From the NCBI RefSeq assembly GCF_000801105.2, contig NC_079519.1, positions 31,285,288 to 31,349,287 on the forward strand: a stretch of DNA of 64,000 nt. The letters run 5' to 3'. The notes beneath the pieces were generated by a model. The model did no database searches. It was not told the DNA's origin and saw only the letters and a program-made list of their open reading frames with translations. This DNA comes from Raphanus sativus. Its lineage: Eukaryota; Streptophyta; Magnoliopsida; Brassicales; Brassicaceae. Position numbers and translations under genes: made by a program. This document shows positions 21,300-33,310 of the stretch, one piece after another (within the stretch, counting starts at the first letter, position 1; each line of letters begins with the position of its first letter).

Positions 21300-23668
21300 A
21301 TGAAGTCATTAGAGAGACTGGTTTCAGATAAAGCATCAAAGCTTGGAAACTCATTTCCATGTCAAATCTGTGTGGTTGGGTTTCTCTGTGGAATCTGTCT
21401 CACCTCACTCTTCTTAGCTGCTCTCACTTCCCTTGGCACCTTTGAGCTCAATTCCTTCTCCTTCTCCTCTGTTTTTCCTCCTTGCAATTCAACGTATCAA
21501 GTCACCGGTAAGCTTCAAAAGCCATTGCTATCCTCCTATTCATCTATTTCAACCTTTTCTGAATACATTTATATATCTTAATGTTATATATTATGGTATT
21601 CTTGAGCTCAAAATTTTATCATTTGTTTATTATTTGATCTCGCGCAATACTCCACAAAATTGAACCATTAGAGTTTCATTTAATTGGGTATGGATCAAAA
21701 TTTTGATTTTATTAGTCCATGTTTTGTTCTGATTTGGTAACTAGCTGTGTGTGTTTTCATGTAATGATATACAGTTGTTATATGCAGATATGGGTGCAGA
21801 CAGGAAACTGAAATGGAAGAACAATAGTGGGACAGAAGATGAAAATGATGGTGATCAGGTGAAACTTTTGGTCTCTGCTTGGGACAACAAATTACTAAAC
21901 AATGAAGAATACTTCAAGAAACTAGGAATGAATAAATCTGATGTCCCAAACGCTCCACATTTGGAGAATTGTGAGGAGAGGACACGAGATAGGGAGCGTT
22001 TGGACACACAAATAGCAAATCAGACATTTCCTTCTTGGGTATGCTTTCTTCTCTCTTCTTATTTGCCATCATAAAAAAACTACCTATGATGAATGAATGA
22101 ATGATCACAAAAAGCTTTGTTTCAGATCAATGGAGGAGATGAAGAGAATTATCCATTAACAAGGAGAGTCCAAAGAGATATATGGTATCATCAGCATCCT
22201 TCGGACTGTCAAAACAAGACTCTCAAGTTCCTTGTAGCTGACTGGGAAACACTTCCTGGCTTTGGAATAGGAGCTCAGATAGCTGGAATGACTGGTCTTC
22301 TCGCAATAGCTATAAATGAAAACCGAGTTCTTGTTGCAAACTACTATAACCGAGCTGATCATGATGGTTGCAAAGGTATGTGCTAACATGTTAAAAGATA
22401 GCAACATCTAGGCCTGCTGGTTTTGGTAGTTCTGTTCAACATAAATCTTATCTGAGTTGAGTATTCGGTTTGTTCGGTGTTTGAAAATCCTACCGAAATT
22501 TTTGATTTTGGTTATAGTTTGGTTTAATTTTGTTAAAATTTCAGATAAGTTCGGTTTTAAATTCGGTTAGTTTAATTCGTTTTTTGGTATGATTTGGTTA
22601 TAATTTTTTTTTGTTTTAAAAAAAGCCGAAGCAACCGATTTCCGAACCGAAAACCGAAGTTTTTTTAGAAAACCTACCCAATCGAACCAAACTTCTAACC
22701 GAAAAATCCGGTTCAAAACCCCAGCCCTATCAACACTTTAGGCAACCTCTTCTTTTTGATTCATCTCCTGTTTGGTTGCAGGTTCTTCTCGGGGAAGCTG
22801 GTCTTGTTATTTTCTACCGGAAACATCTAAAGAATGTAGAAAACGTGCGTTGGAAGTAATGAAGAAGAGAGAAGCGTGGGAGAGTGGGATTATTACAGGG
22901 AAACAAAACTACAGCAGCAAGGAGATTTGGTCAGGGCGTGTACCAAAGCGTTGGGGTCAGCCTTGGAGTTATATGAAGGCTACCACAGAGATCAACGGGA
23001 CTTTGATCTCAAGTCACAGGAAAATGGATAGGAGATGGTGGAGAGCACAGGCGGTGAGATACTTGATGAGGTTTCAAACTGAATATACTTGCGGTTTGAT
23101 GAACGCTGCTAGACATTCCGCGTTTGGAAAAGAAGCTGCTGAGATTGTTCTCTCTTCAGAAGACTGGAGAAAGAACAAGAAGAAGGAGGAGAGTAGGTCA
23201 GAGATTGAAGAAGTGTGGTCTAATCACAAGCCGTGGGTCCCAAGGCCAATGCTGAGCGTGCATGTACGAATGGGAGACAAAGCATGCGAGATGAGAGTTG
23301 CTGCTTTAGAAGAGTACATGCATTTAGCTGGTCGGATCAGAGCTAGGTTTCCGGAGCTCAACAGGATTTGGCTATCTACGGAGATGAAGGAGGTTGTGAA
23401 GAGAAGTAAAGATTATGGTCAGTGGAGATTCTATTACACGGAAGTGGAGAGACAAGTTGGTAATACATCAATGGCTGACTATGAAGGTAGTCTTGGGAGA
23501 GAGATGAGCACTAACTATCCTCTTGTTAACTTCTTGATGGCATCAGAAGCTGATTTCTTCGTTGGAGCATTGGGTTCCACTTGGTGTTTCCTCATTGATG
23601 GTATGAGGAATACCGGTGGTAAGGTAATGTCCGGTTATCTCAGTGTCAATAAAGACCGGTTCTGGTAA
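21300..23668 (+). CDS. Alpha-1,6-fucosyltransferase-like type II membrane glycosyltransferase
   Basis: Four exons: 21300-21507, 21788-22038, 22126-22375 and 22782-23668, in phase, 531 residues. A short cytosolic N-terminus is followed by one membrane anchor (about 20-45, CQICVVGFLCGICLTSLFLA), giving Golgi type II topology. The C-terminal catalytic region has HVRMGDK (about 396-402), equivalent to the HxRxxD loop of FUT8/NodZ GDP-fucose transferases, and the GALGSTWCFLIDGMRNTGGK segment near the end. Plant relatives (At5g28910 group, from memory) are annotated as alpha-(1,6)-fucosyltransferases. The acceptor is not predictable from sequence. Intron 3 contains a CGGTT-rich MITE-like insertion. 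Convergent with the ankyrin gene. Confidence 0.88.
22408..22732 (+). repeat. CGGTT-rich MITE-like insertion in fucosyltransferase intron 3
   Basis: It begins ctaggcctgctggtttt and ends aaaccccagccctatc, which are imperfectly inverted (TAGGcCTG... / ...CaGCCCTA). The interior has many ttcggtt and ccgaa words on both strands. No clear target duplication was found. Confidence 0.45.
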
Positions 23669-24655
23669 CTTCACCGGTTCCCCTATGTATATATTACATA
23701 ACTGGTACTAGCTTTAGCACTCCTCCACTCCTTGTTTCTTCATCTGTTTGTACAAAGAGTTTTCAGTGTGTAAATAAAGGTTTTATCCGGTTTAGTTTAC
23801 AAACAATTCAGAGCAATTCCAAACCAACTGAACCGATTCTTTACCGACTTCAACATGTGAAGTAGGCATGTGAGTTTGGATATTCAGTTCGGTTCTGGTC
23901 AAGTTTGGATCATCCAGGTCTTAGAAATTTAGATCCATCTAGATATTTGTAAATCTTTCTTTGGTTTCTAGTCGATTATTCGTTGTTTATGGTCGGTTCG
24001 GTTTAAATACTTTTAGTTATAAATATTCGAAATTTTTGGGTACAATTCGTTTTAGTACCCAAAATTCGTCAAAATTTATATTTATTACAAAATAATAGTA
24101 AAAGTTGCAAACAAAAATTTATTTACACTAAATCATAAATTAGAATATACAAAACAGAACACATAAAATTATCGTCTTGGATATTTATGTTTTTAGGTTG
24201 AGGATAGATAGGTTTTTATCAGGTTGGATCCATTCAGATTATTTTTTTCAAATCTAAATCTATTTATATGAGTTATTTTTCGATTTCGGTTTTTTCGGAT
24301 TAAAAATTTTTGAACTCATCTAACTAATCGTAGATTTTTGGTTCAACTAAAGTCGGATATTTTCTGTTCGATCTCAGTTTAGACTGGATATATTCGGATT
24401 GGTTTTTTTTTTTTGGTCAAATTCGGATTGGTTTAAATTTGGATTTTGAGAACGGTTTTTGGGTCTGGGTAAAATGTCCAAGGATAATGTGAAGTGAAAC
24501 TTGAAGATTAACTGAACAGAGCAAAATGGCTGTTCCTTATAGCAAAACATGTTAACTTAAAAAAAATTTCACAAACAAGATTGCATACTACAAACAATAA
24601 CACAACCAAACTCTTCTCATCTAAGTTTCACACCCTGTTTCTTCAGGATGTGCAA
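23669..24655. other. Convergent intergenic region with a decayed CGGTT-rich repeat
   Basis: 3' flanks of two convergent genes. From about 23870 to 24470 the sequence is dense in ttcggtt, ggatattcgg and similar words, like the MITE-like repeats elsewhere in the window. Termini are not identifiable. No gene was seen. Confidence 0.5.
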
Positions 24656-26637
24656 TTAAGCATCCGGTTCTTGATTGGAACGTGAACTCGAGGAGCCAGG
24701 TTTTGGAGCACCGTGCTTCTTGTTCTTCCTGATTCTAGCTTTCTTGGCTTTCATCCTGCGTTTCTTCTCAGCTGAGTCTACCCATGTGTAATCTGATGGT
24801 ATGAGGAAAGGGTCCACTTCATCGTCCCTGAAACGGTTACTCTCGTAGTCACTTGACTGGCCTCCACCACGAGCACCTTTCATCCATGACACCCATGACG
24901 AATTATCTGATGACTTTGCATCATGAAAAACGGGACTAGAAGGAGGCGTTGAGAATTCCTCAGATGGTTGGAGCTCTTCGAACTTAGTAAAAGTGACAAG
25001 AACACGGACTGTTGGAATAATGGGGATAGCAATCTGCACCAAAGAGCAGACAAGACCTGGTTAAGAAACATAAGAAAGGTAATCTATAAACGGGGCAAAA
25101 GAAGTTATACCTTAACAGGGAATGTCCCTGTTGGAAGTTTTGTGGTGAGAAGCTCTCTGAGTCTCCTCACTGCTTTGACCTTATTGGCTAATATGTCAAG
25201 AAGAGGAAGAAGCTCTTCTGTCTTAAGAGGGAAGTCAGGTGTTAACCACAACACAGGTCTTAACCCTTTCTTGTACTCGCTTTCACTCTTTTTCTTCTTG
25301 GCACTGCCTTTGTTGTCCTTTGTGGTGTTATCAGATACTGTTGACGTTCTCTGGCTTTTCCCTTTCCCCTCTTCTGGTGCCGACTTAGAGCCTTTCTTAA
25401 GCTTTGTTGTTGGTGTCTCTTCACTACCATCATAACCAGGTTTTGAGCCTTTCTTATTCCAACCAAACCAGCCTTTCTTCTCCTTGAGAGAAGCACCACC
25501 ATTTGCTTCTCCACTTGGACCATCATGGTGATGCTCATTAACGTCATTCTCTTCATCTTCCCCCATCCGCAGAGCAGAATCCAACTGTTTTCTCTCCTCA
25601 GAGGTCAACACATCCTCAAAACCATCATTCTCACCACTCCCATTCGCCGCCATTCTATCCCCATCAACAGCAAAGAGCTCCTCATCACTCATCGCCCCGG
25701 GAACGCTTCTCGACTTCACACTCACCATCACATGCATCATGTCATACACTTTCGCTTTCCAGCTCCCAACACTCTCCGTCCTCTCCTGCCGTCTCCAGTT
25801 ACTCTGAGGAACCAACTCAGCCTGCGTCACATCAATGCCAGGCCTATACATGTTAGTCTGAGACATCTGCTTCACCTCACTAGCAACTTCACTCTCCGTA
25901 GGCTGAGCTCCCGCTCCCTCCAACGCGTTCGTCACTTCCTTCTCCTTATGAGAAAGAACAATCAACGAACCAGGAGACAGCACCACCTTCCCATCATCAG
26001 AAGCATAACCATCTCCCAAGAAAAGGAAAGTCTGGTCCGATCTCTGGATCTTGAACCCATCAAAACCCGCTAGAGTCATATCAGCGCGGAGGTTCGAACC
26101 GCGCTTCCATATCCTGTAAGTATCAGAAGGAGCAATCCTGCTGACGAAAGGAATCACAGAGCTCTCGAAATGAAACGTGATCTCCATGTAGAAGTCACGT
26201 ATCCTCGAAGCCGAAGCTGTGATCCTCGGGAGCCTCCTGCACCACTTAGCCCAAGCGAGAGGCTGGTAATGCCTGGCGATGATCATAGCAATGCCTTCCT
26301 CTCTAGTGCACACAGCTTCCTGCAGAGCACTCCACCCGTTCTCGTTCTGCAGACTCCAGTCAGCTCCAGCAGACATGAGAATCTCGGCAGAGACGGGGTC
26401 ACGGAGACGAACAGCGAGGTGGAGAGGGGTCTCACGGTTAGGGACATCACGGCGATCAATCACCGCGGTTACGGAATCAGCACGTGCTTCAGCTTCTAAA
26501 GACTCTGCCTCGTTGGTGACTTCACCGGCTTTGGCTAGTTGGGGAAGGTCGGTGACGATTCGTCTGAGAGCAGCGTGGTCATGAAGGACAACAGCTAGAT
26601 GGGCAGGACTGTGTGTGTATTTAGAGTAATCTTCCAT
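24656..26637 (-). CDS. ANKRD13-like ankyrin repeat protein (GPCR-chaperone domain)
   Basis: Two exons on the minus strand, 26637-25111 and 25033-24656, giving 634 residues. N-terminal ankyrin repeats (about 8-130) include SPAHLAVVLHDHAALRRIV and TPLHLAVRLRDPVSAEILMSAG. The remainder is the GPCR-chaperone/ANKRD13 domain, with FKIQRSDQTFLFLGDG and a late VLWLTPDFPLKTEELLPLLD segment. An acidic/lysine-rich, probably disordered insert lies between about 375 and 460, and the C-terminus is basic. Animal relatives bind ubiquitin or help receptor trafficking; the plant role is not established. A leader intron between about 27011 and 26673 is suggested by a CTCAG|gtgctc donor and a gttacag acceptor. 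Confidence 0.9.
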
Positions 26638-28116
26638 AGGTTCTTACACTCTCAGAGAGGTTCTGTAACACTATTGCCCTTCAACTACTACATGTAAAGG
26701 TTTGACCTTTATGAGAGAAAAGGATCAACAAACATAGATTCCCTCCACACTAAGCAACCTATAGACTCCGAAGAAAAGAACCCATCAGTATAATTGCAAA
26801 ATCGAATTGAAAGTTTTCAACTTTAGCGGAAACAAATCTCAAAAAAAATGCAAACACAAACTACATATAATGCTTAGATGTTCAGTGTATTTGATTGATC
26901 TCTCTAATAGGCAAAAAAGGTTATGACTTTATGAGAGATTCAAGAGAAGCGAACATGTATCTACTTTTGCCTTGTCCTTGTAAGAACATAAAAGGTTCAC
27001 AAGAAAGAGCACCTGAGGAGAGAGAGAGAAGGCGGTAAGAATCCGAGACCAGAGGCAGAGGGATGAAGAGAATGTCGAACGGTTCGATCTACCGACCCGA
27101 CCTTATAAAGCTTTTACTCAGATCTCTCTCTGTCTCTCTCTATCTCTTTCTCTCTGGAACTTGGTTGTTTGTTGATACCATTTGGTTTATGCTTTACGGT
27201 TCTGTCATCTGTGGAGGGGAGGGATATACTGATTACCCTCGGATTTGGAGTTTATTTACGACTTTGCCATCTGATTTTAGCTTTTACGTTTCTCTCTCTC
27301 TATCTCTATACATTTACAGGGTGTGTAGTTCAGCTTTCTTTTGTTCCATAATAGCTTAAGCTTTAAGCCCATCACTCTCTTTTTAGTATTAACTGAATCT
27401 GAGAAATGATCAAGGATTGTAATTGGACGAGTAAATGTACTCATTTGCAAACAGATCTCAAGAGACAAAGATAGATAGGTTGTACGGTTTTGGACCGGTT
27501 CTTGAGAATTAGGACAAAGATCCCTTCCTTGTCTTGTGAAATGAAATCATAGTTTTGTGGGGTGGGGTGTGTGTGTGTGTTACAACTCTTAACCAAATAA
27601 GAGCACATGTGATACACTATAAAACAACTAAAACCTGAAACTAACTTTCTTGGATTCCTCTCTTAAGACAGAACCAATCAACAAACAACCAAAAAAAGAG
27701 AGAGAGGGAGAGAGAGAGGAAACATGGCATTATTGGTTTCCACATTGTATCAACAACTGGAAAAATGATGAAAAAGTACTGAACAAACCCACATCTTGAA
27801 ACATCAGCAAAGTGAATGCAAATTACAAGCCATTGAGTTTAGATGACTATTTTATAAATAGAGAATTTCTGTAAAGTTTTAGATATGAAATAAAAAGGAA
27901 CACTGAAGAAAAACCAAAACTTTTTGTATGGTTTTCAAGTTTCAGCATTAGAGCTCTCTCCCTTCCCTTCCTCTGGTTAAGCTCCAAAGATTCTTTCCCA
28001 ATGATGCAATGACTTTGTATCTTCTGTTCGGCATAATTTAACCAATCTGATGAAATCACAAACCTTTAACTTCAAGAGAGAGAGAAGAATCCAAGGAAGC
28101 TTACCTTTTTGTGAAC
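26638..28116. other. Ankyrin gene promoter and PP2A B'' 3' flank
   Basis: About 1.5 kb containing the ankyrin gene's leader and promoter and the 3'UTR of the upstream PP2A gene, both transcribed leftward. It includes CT-rich stretches (27120-27160 and 27290-27310). Open frames here are low-complexity and not convincing. Confidence 0.5.
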
Positions 28117-30824
28117 TCAGAAGGGAGCCTCCAGGGACTCATCCCAAGCCTCAGCACTTCCATTGGATGCATCTTCAACATCTTCTTCCATTGATAGCCT
28201 TATGTACTCTCTATGTGCAAAACGGTCCCACTCTGTCAATGTTGGGTTCTCCCGCTCCTGTTTCCATTTCACCAATTTATAAGAAGCAAGCATCAAAGGT
28301 TATATATCAGACAAGAAAGTACCTGACGGATGAGGAACGGATCCCGTGTTTCAAATGCCATAAACTTGTTGAGATTAAACAGGATGTTGAAGACGTGTCC
28401 AGAGAGCTTTGAGCCCTTTAGGTCATGCACCGTTATATGGCTCTCGTTCTGTGGAAGGAAACAAGCAACAGTCAAGCATAAGAAATATAATAATAACCAC
28501 AACATCATGAGACATGTTGTTTAACCTCTGGTCCGATCATATCAATCATCTGGCATAAGATATCCTCAAAGAGAACAGCCTCTTGCGCCATACACTCCAT
28601 TCGACGCAACTGCTCCTCATAAAAGAAGAGCATCTCATTTCGCGTAATAATACCATTCCCATCCAAGTCTATGCACTTAAACCTGATACAGTCTCTATGT
28701 TATAAGATAAAAAAAACACTCAAAATGCTATCTGTCTAGCACATTACGTGTGACACAGCTTTTACCAGTATTCAAGGCTAGGCTCTGACGATTTATCTTC
28801 TTCAGCAAGTATGAAATACACAAAATCCTCATACCCCATTTTCCCTTGAACTTTGCTAGTAAACTTCCTAGCAACCTGGGTAGAAACCAATTCATTATCC
28901 GTGAAAGAAACTAGTGACTTGGAACAGAAGTGTTGAAACCAATATCTTTTAGACAAAACCTGGGAGAATATTCTGTCGACAATCCGGAAAGTAAGAGCAT
29001 GGTTGCCATATCTCATAAGGTTTTCTTTGTCAATAAGGAAATCATGATCCGTATCCAGCTCCCAGAACTTGCAGTATATGACATAAAAATGTTCATATGA
29101 GAAGTACCTAGTTGCCAAAGTTAATAGAAGAAAAGTGTTAAAATGTCAAAAATGAAACAAAACCATATACACAACAACAATAGCACAAACTCTCTGTTTT
29201 TTTTTTTCAGTACCTCAACACTTTGTTGATATCTTCTTCTTGATCAGCATGAATCATTGCATCAATCAAGTTTCCTCTTCTGAGCTCCCTAAATGTAAGT
29301 CGCCCATTTCCAGATCTGTTTATGTAGTAAAATATTCTGTAGGTGACAGTTTCAGCTGCCCTCGTCAAAATACAAAAAAGTATGTCAGAACACAAAGTTA
29401 ACATAACTCAAGCAAAATACCATGTTGAGACCTAACCATATCTTTCTTGGAACTCAGGTGTGGTTTGCAGGAACTCTAGACCAGGATGTGTCGCCAACAG
29501 TTCTTTAAGTAGTGGTTTAAAATCATCCTGCTCCAGAAAAGAAAAACCAAAGTTAAGAACTGAAAATGCAAACTTATGAGCATTGGTAAAAAATTACCTT
29601 AACAATGTAATTCTGATTCTTCTGCTTTACTATCTTAAAGATTTGTGTCGTTGTATCCATTATCAACATGTTACCGTTCACCCAATAATCAATAAATGCT
29701 TCTCTGCATAATCAAACATTTCAAGACTCTTACACTCTGTTGTTTCAATACCACATGATCATCAAACTCATGATAGAGAGCCTAAAAAATGAGCATGGAG
29801 GATTAAAGTGGAAACAATACAAGCATAGTAACTTATACCTAGTAACAAAACCAGTGTTGTTGACATCGATCTTCCTGAAAAGTGAAGTGGAGAAGAAAGA
29901 TGGGAGCTTGCAGATTTCTCTGGTGACTAACTTGAACTCTGAGTATGCAAAAAATGTACTTAGTTAATTAGGCAGCCCCATAAATGTTACCTTTCAATAT
30001 TTAAGATTAGTCTCAGATGGCTAGGCCAATTTTTAGAACACTGAATATTATTGTGATGACATAGAGAGTTACCTTGTATCTGCAGTCCATCCATGTGACC
30101 ATAAAAAAAATGGTTGATTCTAAACATACACTGCTCTTTCATCTCGCTTGGTGGTGGACGACCATTTTGAAAATAAAACTGTTTCTTACTTGCATTAGTT
30201 TTATATATAAAAAAAACAAGAATTGACTAATCAAATTTTTTTTTTCAGTTGTCAAAAAACCTGAGGCATCTGCTCTTTAGCAGGAGGCTCTATGGTTGTT
30301 GGTTTCAGAGAAGAACCCAAGTTAGAAGGGCCAGCTCTCTGCCTCGTCGTCATGCGAGGTGAGCCACAGCTCCTCGGTGAAAGCGGAGGAGCGCTTCCAG
30401 CAGGAAACATGGATGGTATAGCATTGCTTGTGGCAGAGCTTGAACCAGTTACAGCATTCAAAGGAGATCCAGACAATGCATCATGAAGCAATGATGCAAT
30501 CTAATAAAAACCAAATTGCAAAGTTTAAGACTTTGAGATTCAAAGCGAATGAAAGAATCGAACTTTACACCAAAATCTTCAATGTAATCACAATTTTAAC
30601 AAGGGCAGTTAAAAGACAGAACAGAGTTGAGAGAGGGAAGAAGTGGAAATGTCTGTTGTTACCTGTTGATGAGCTTGGGGAAGAGAGAGCCACTGGTCGA
30701 AGAGGGTTTGTGTGAATCCGGGTTTTGAGGTCAGGACAAAGGAAGACATCTCTTGAAGCTGTAACAGATCAGCATCAACGCGAGACATGTCTGCTCCGGG
30801 AACAATGGCATCCACCATACTCAT
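28117..30824 (-). CDS. Protein phosphatase 2A regulatory subunit B'' (EF-hand type)
   Basis: Twelve minus-strand exons: 30824-30663, 30500-30261, 30178-30073, 29938-29839, 29703-29598, 29527-29437, 29355-29214, 29107-28960, 28875-28766, 28682-28526, 28448-28323 and 28257-28117. All join in phase and code for 542 residues. The protein would act as a calcium-responsive targeting subunit of the PP2A trimer. EF-hand-type loops are visible at [24 protein letters not shown] and the canonical [12 protein letters not shown]. The long alpha-helical B'' core is complete and the N-terminus is Ser/Pro-rich. Resembles the Arabidopsis At5g28850/At5g28900 pair (from memory). A second in-frame ATG at 30818 could also serve as start. 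Confidence 0.93.
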
Positions 30825-31376
30825 TTTTAACAGTTTCCAATCGAATCAACACACAAACACACGAAATGAGAAAGGAATCAAAACCCAAATTGCGAGCTGC
30901 AGATCTTCTCAAGTGATCGGGAATGCAACAGAGCGAAAAGGTACAACCTTTTCTTTCCTTGTTCGCCGTGTGGAAAGAGAGCGATCCCAAAAATAGAAAT
31001 AAAAATAATGTTTAGTTGACTTTAGAATGAAATAAAAATAATAGAAGATGGGGTCTATTTTCGATCTTTACTGTTCTTTGTTTAGGGTGGTGGTAGACTT
31101 GGATGTCGGTTAGTCGATTCGGTTTGGTTTATTTAGATTTTCAGATTATTATTGATAATATATTCATAAGTTCTATTCAAATTTTACTAGTTATCAGATT
31201 GTTTCGGTTTGTTTTCTTTTCTGGATTCGGTTCAGATCGGATTATCACGCATAAATACGGATGCAATCAAATATCAAATCATGGAAAGTCACAAACGACA
31301 GTTCTTGGTAACTAAGTAACAAAGACTTTTTCTTTTATTCTCATCTTGTTATTATGTCAAACTTCAAAACTACAGA
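30825..31376. other. PP2A B'' promoter region with a CGGTT-rich scrap
   Basis: Upstream region of the PP2A gene. At 31095-31245 a short segment with ggtttggttt and ggattcggttcagatcgg resembles the MITE-like repeats seen elsewhere. No gene was seen. Confidence 0.45.
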
Positions 31377-31879
31377 TCATTTTGTACAACAACAATACTT
31401 GAAAGTAGGGGGGATTCCAAAACCAGTACAAGAACCATCTTTGTATGACTTATTCAAACAAATCGTTTTGCACTCTTTGTCTCCAAGTTTAACAGTGCAT
31501 GGATTGAAGCAAAGTGTGTTTGAGGTATCGTTCTCTGGAAAGGTGCCTATTTGAAAAAGAAAAAAGAAACAATTCCTTGATATCAAGTCATTTTAACACA
31601 ACAAATACAACTAATTATGATAGATTTCATACCCATTTTTTATACAATCAAGTATCCAAAAAGGTTTTGTGAAAACAAGGATTTGTTTTATAACTTGGAG
31701 GGTTATTTTAATAAAAATACTGATATTCATATCAGAGTAAAAGATATATTCAAAATAATGTTAAAAACTCGTAAATATGTATAAATACCATGGGTGACAT
31801 CATTTGTTTGGCAATGAATGGAAGAAACCACCATGAGAACGGTGAGGGTGAATGCAGTCAACATTGTTGAGAATTTCAT
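31377..31879 (-). CDS. Defensin-like (DEFL/LCR-type) secreted cysteine-rich peptide
   Basis: Two minus-strand exons, 31879-31789 and 31546-31377, coding 86 residues. The first exon encodes a typical signal peptide (MKFSTMLTAFTLTVLMVVSS, cleavage around residue 24). As in most plant DEFL genes, the intron falls just after it. The mature part has eight cysteines (43, 47, 56, 60, 70, 82, 83, 84) with two CxxxC spacings, a G-S-C gamma-core-like motif and a terminal CCC cluster. Such peptides are secreted and act in defence or reproductive signalling; which applies here cannot be told. It is a lone member with no tandem copies nearby. Spacing differs from classical PDF1 defensins. Confidence 0.8.
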
Positions 31880-33310
31880 CTTTATATAATTGGATTTCCA
31901 ACACGGCTTAACTAATTCTTGTTATGTTCTTTTTTTCTTTTTTTTCTTATTGATTTGCAAGAATGTATCAGTCTATTTATAAACCACAAAATTGTTTTTG
32001 GTCATCATTCATGTTTAGAACCATTAATTTTGTATATACCCATACAATATATATAAGGTATGGTCAATTGATATATTTTCAGATGGCCATAAATTTATGT
32101 GATCTAATTATTGATTCTGAATCTTAATTAGAAATATTTCCCTTTTATATCATTGACAAACAAGTCAGGTTATTGATTTGGTGAGCAGGTTACTGTTATG
32201 TTTTAGTCAAAGAAATCTTTAAAAAAAACTTATATTGTGGAATTAAAATATCAAATTTACTTCATATGTATAAGTCCAATTTATTGATTCTGAATCTTAA
32301 TTAGAAATGTTTCCCTTTTATATCATTGACAAACAAGTCAGGTTATTGATTTGGTGAGCAGGTTACTGCTATGTTTTAGTCAAAGAAATCTTTACAAAAA
32401 AAAACTAATATTGTGGAATTAAATATATCAAATTTACTTCATATGTGTAAGTCCAATTTTTTTTTGTTCTTTTTGAATAACTTCCATTGACATGTGGCTC
32501 CACAACTGATCAAAACAGGGTACATCAATTATACAATGTTAGTTGATTTCTCCCATTCTCAGCTTAACTTACGGATCAAAACATGATAGAGGGATGATTG
32601 GTGACTATGAAATAGATCCAAAACTGAGTTATCTTGTACCACCAAGGAAGCCTCGATATGGTTTTCGATTTCGACCAAGAAAATCCTATGTTACACTTTA
32701 TATTAGCTTTCCTCTCGCTGGTTCCATTTACTTTTTGCTTGTTTGTATAGTATTACTCGCATTCGTGTCTATTTTTTTGTGCTATCAGCCAATATTGTGC
32801 ATCATCATAACCTTTTTCTACTATTTCGTTTGACAGAAATTTTATACGTTCAAATAAAAAGTTGTTTCTGTTCTTCCATAATATTCATAGAATCCAAGGT
32901 GCCAGTTGTCTGATTTCTTTCTAAGACATCGATTTGTTTTGACATTTCTGTAAGTGAAACATGTTCTCATAGAGAGAACCATAGAACCCTATATCCGGTA
33001 ACTGAACATGCGGAAGTGCCCAGACTTGTTGAGCCATAGAAGAACATTCAAAGCGTTTTCTTGAGTCACGTGGCACTCTCCTTTTCAAGCTAGTATTTTT
33101 GGTTTGGTTATGGATCTATATTATTATGACATAACTTCAAAATATACATCTAAAGAGATTCCAAAAGTAGCCAACACTTAACTGCTGAAATCATATATCA
33201 TCCATGTTCAGCAATAATTTCAATCAGACCAAATAGCAGGGACAACCAGGGTTACGACTCAAATTCTCACATATACAATAATATAAACTCAAATTCAAAA
33301 TTACGAGAAT
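31880..33310. other. Intergenic region with a 173-bp tandem duplication
   Basis: AT-rich. A tandem duplication occupies 32108-32458. A 79-codon frame from an ATG at 32594 contains hydrophobic segments but no recognisable domain and is not called as a gene. Confidence 0.5.
32108..32458. repeat. Two-copy tandem duplication, period 173 bp
   Basis: Both copies start ttattgattctgaatcttaa and contain tttcccttttatatcattg and ggttactg(t/c)tatgttttag in the same order. Differences are a handful of substitutions and a small A-run indel, so the event is fairly recent. Confidence 0.88.

Noticed and set aside
25525..26073. 182-codon plus-strand frame opposite the ankyrin gene
   Set aside because: Antisense shadow of a GC-rich coding exon; composition (His/Arg/Leu) is typical of such shadows.
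27063..27359. 98-codon frame rich in Leu/Ser
   Set aside because: Built from CT-rich leader and promoter sequence, no domain.
32594..32833. 79-codon frame with hydrophobic segments downstream of the tandem duplication
   Set aside because: AT/T-rich sequence easily gives hydrophobic codons; no family, splice or promoter support.
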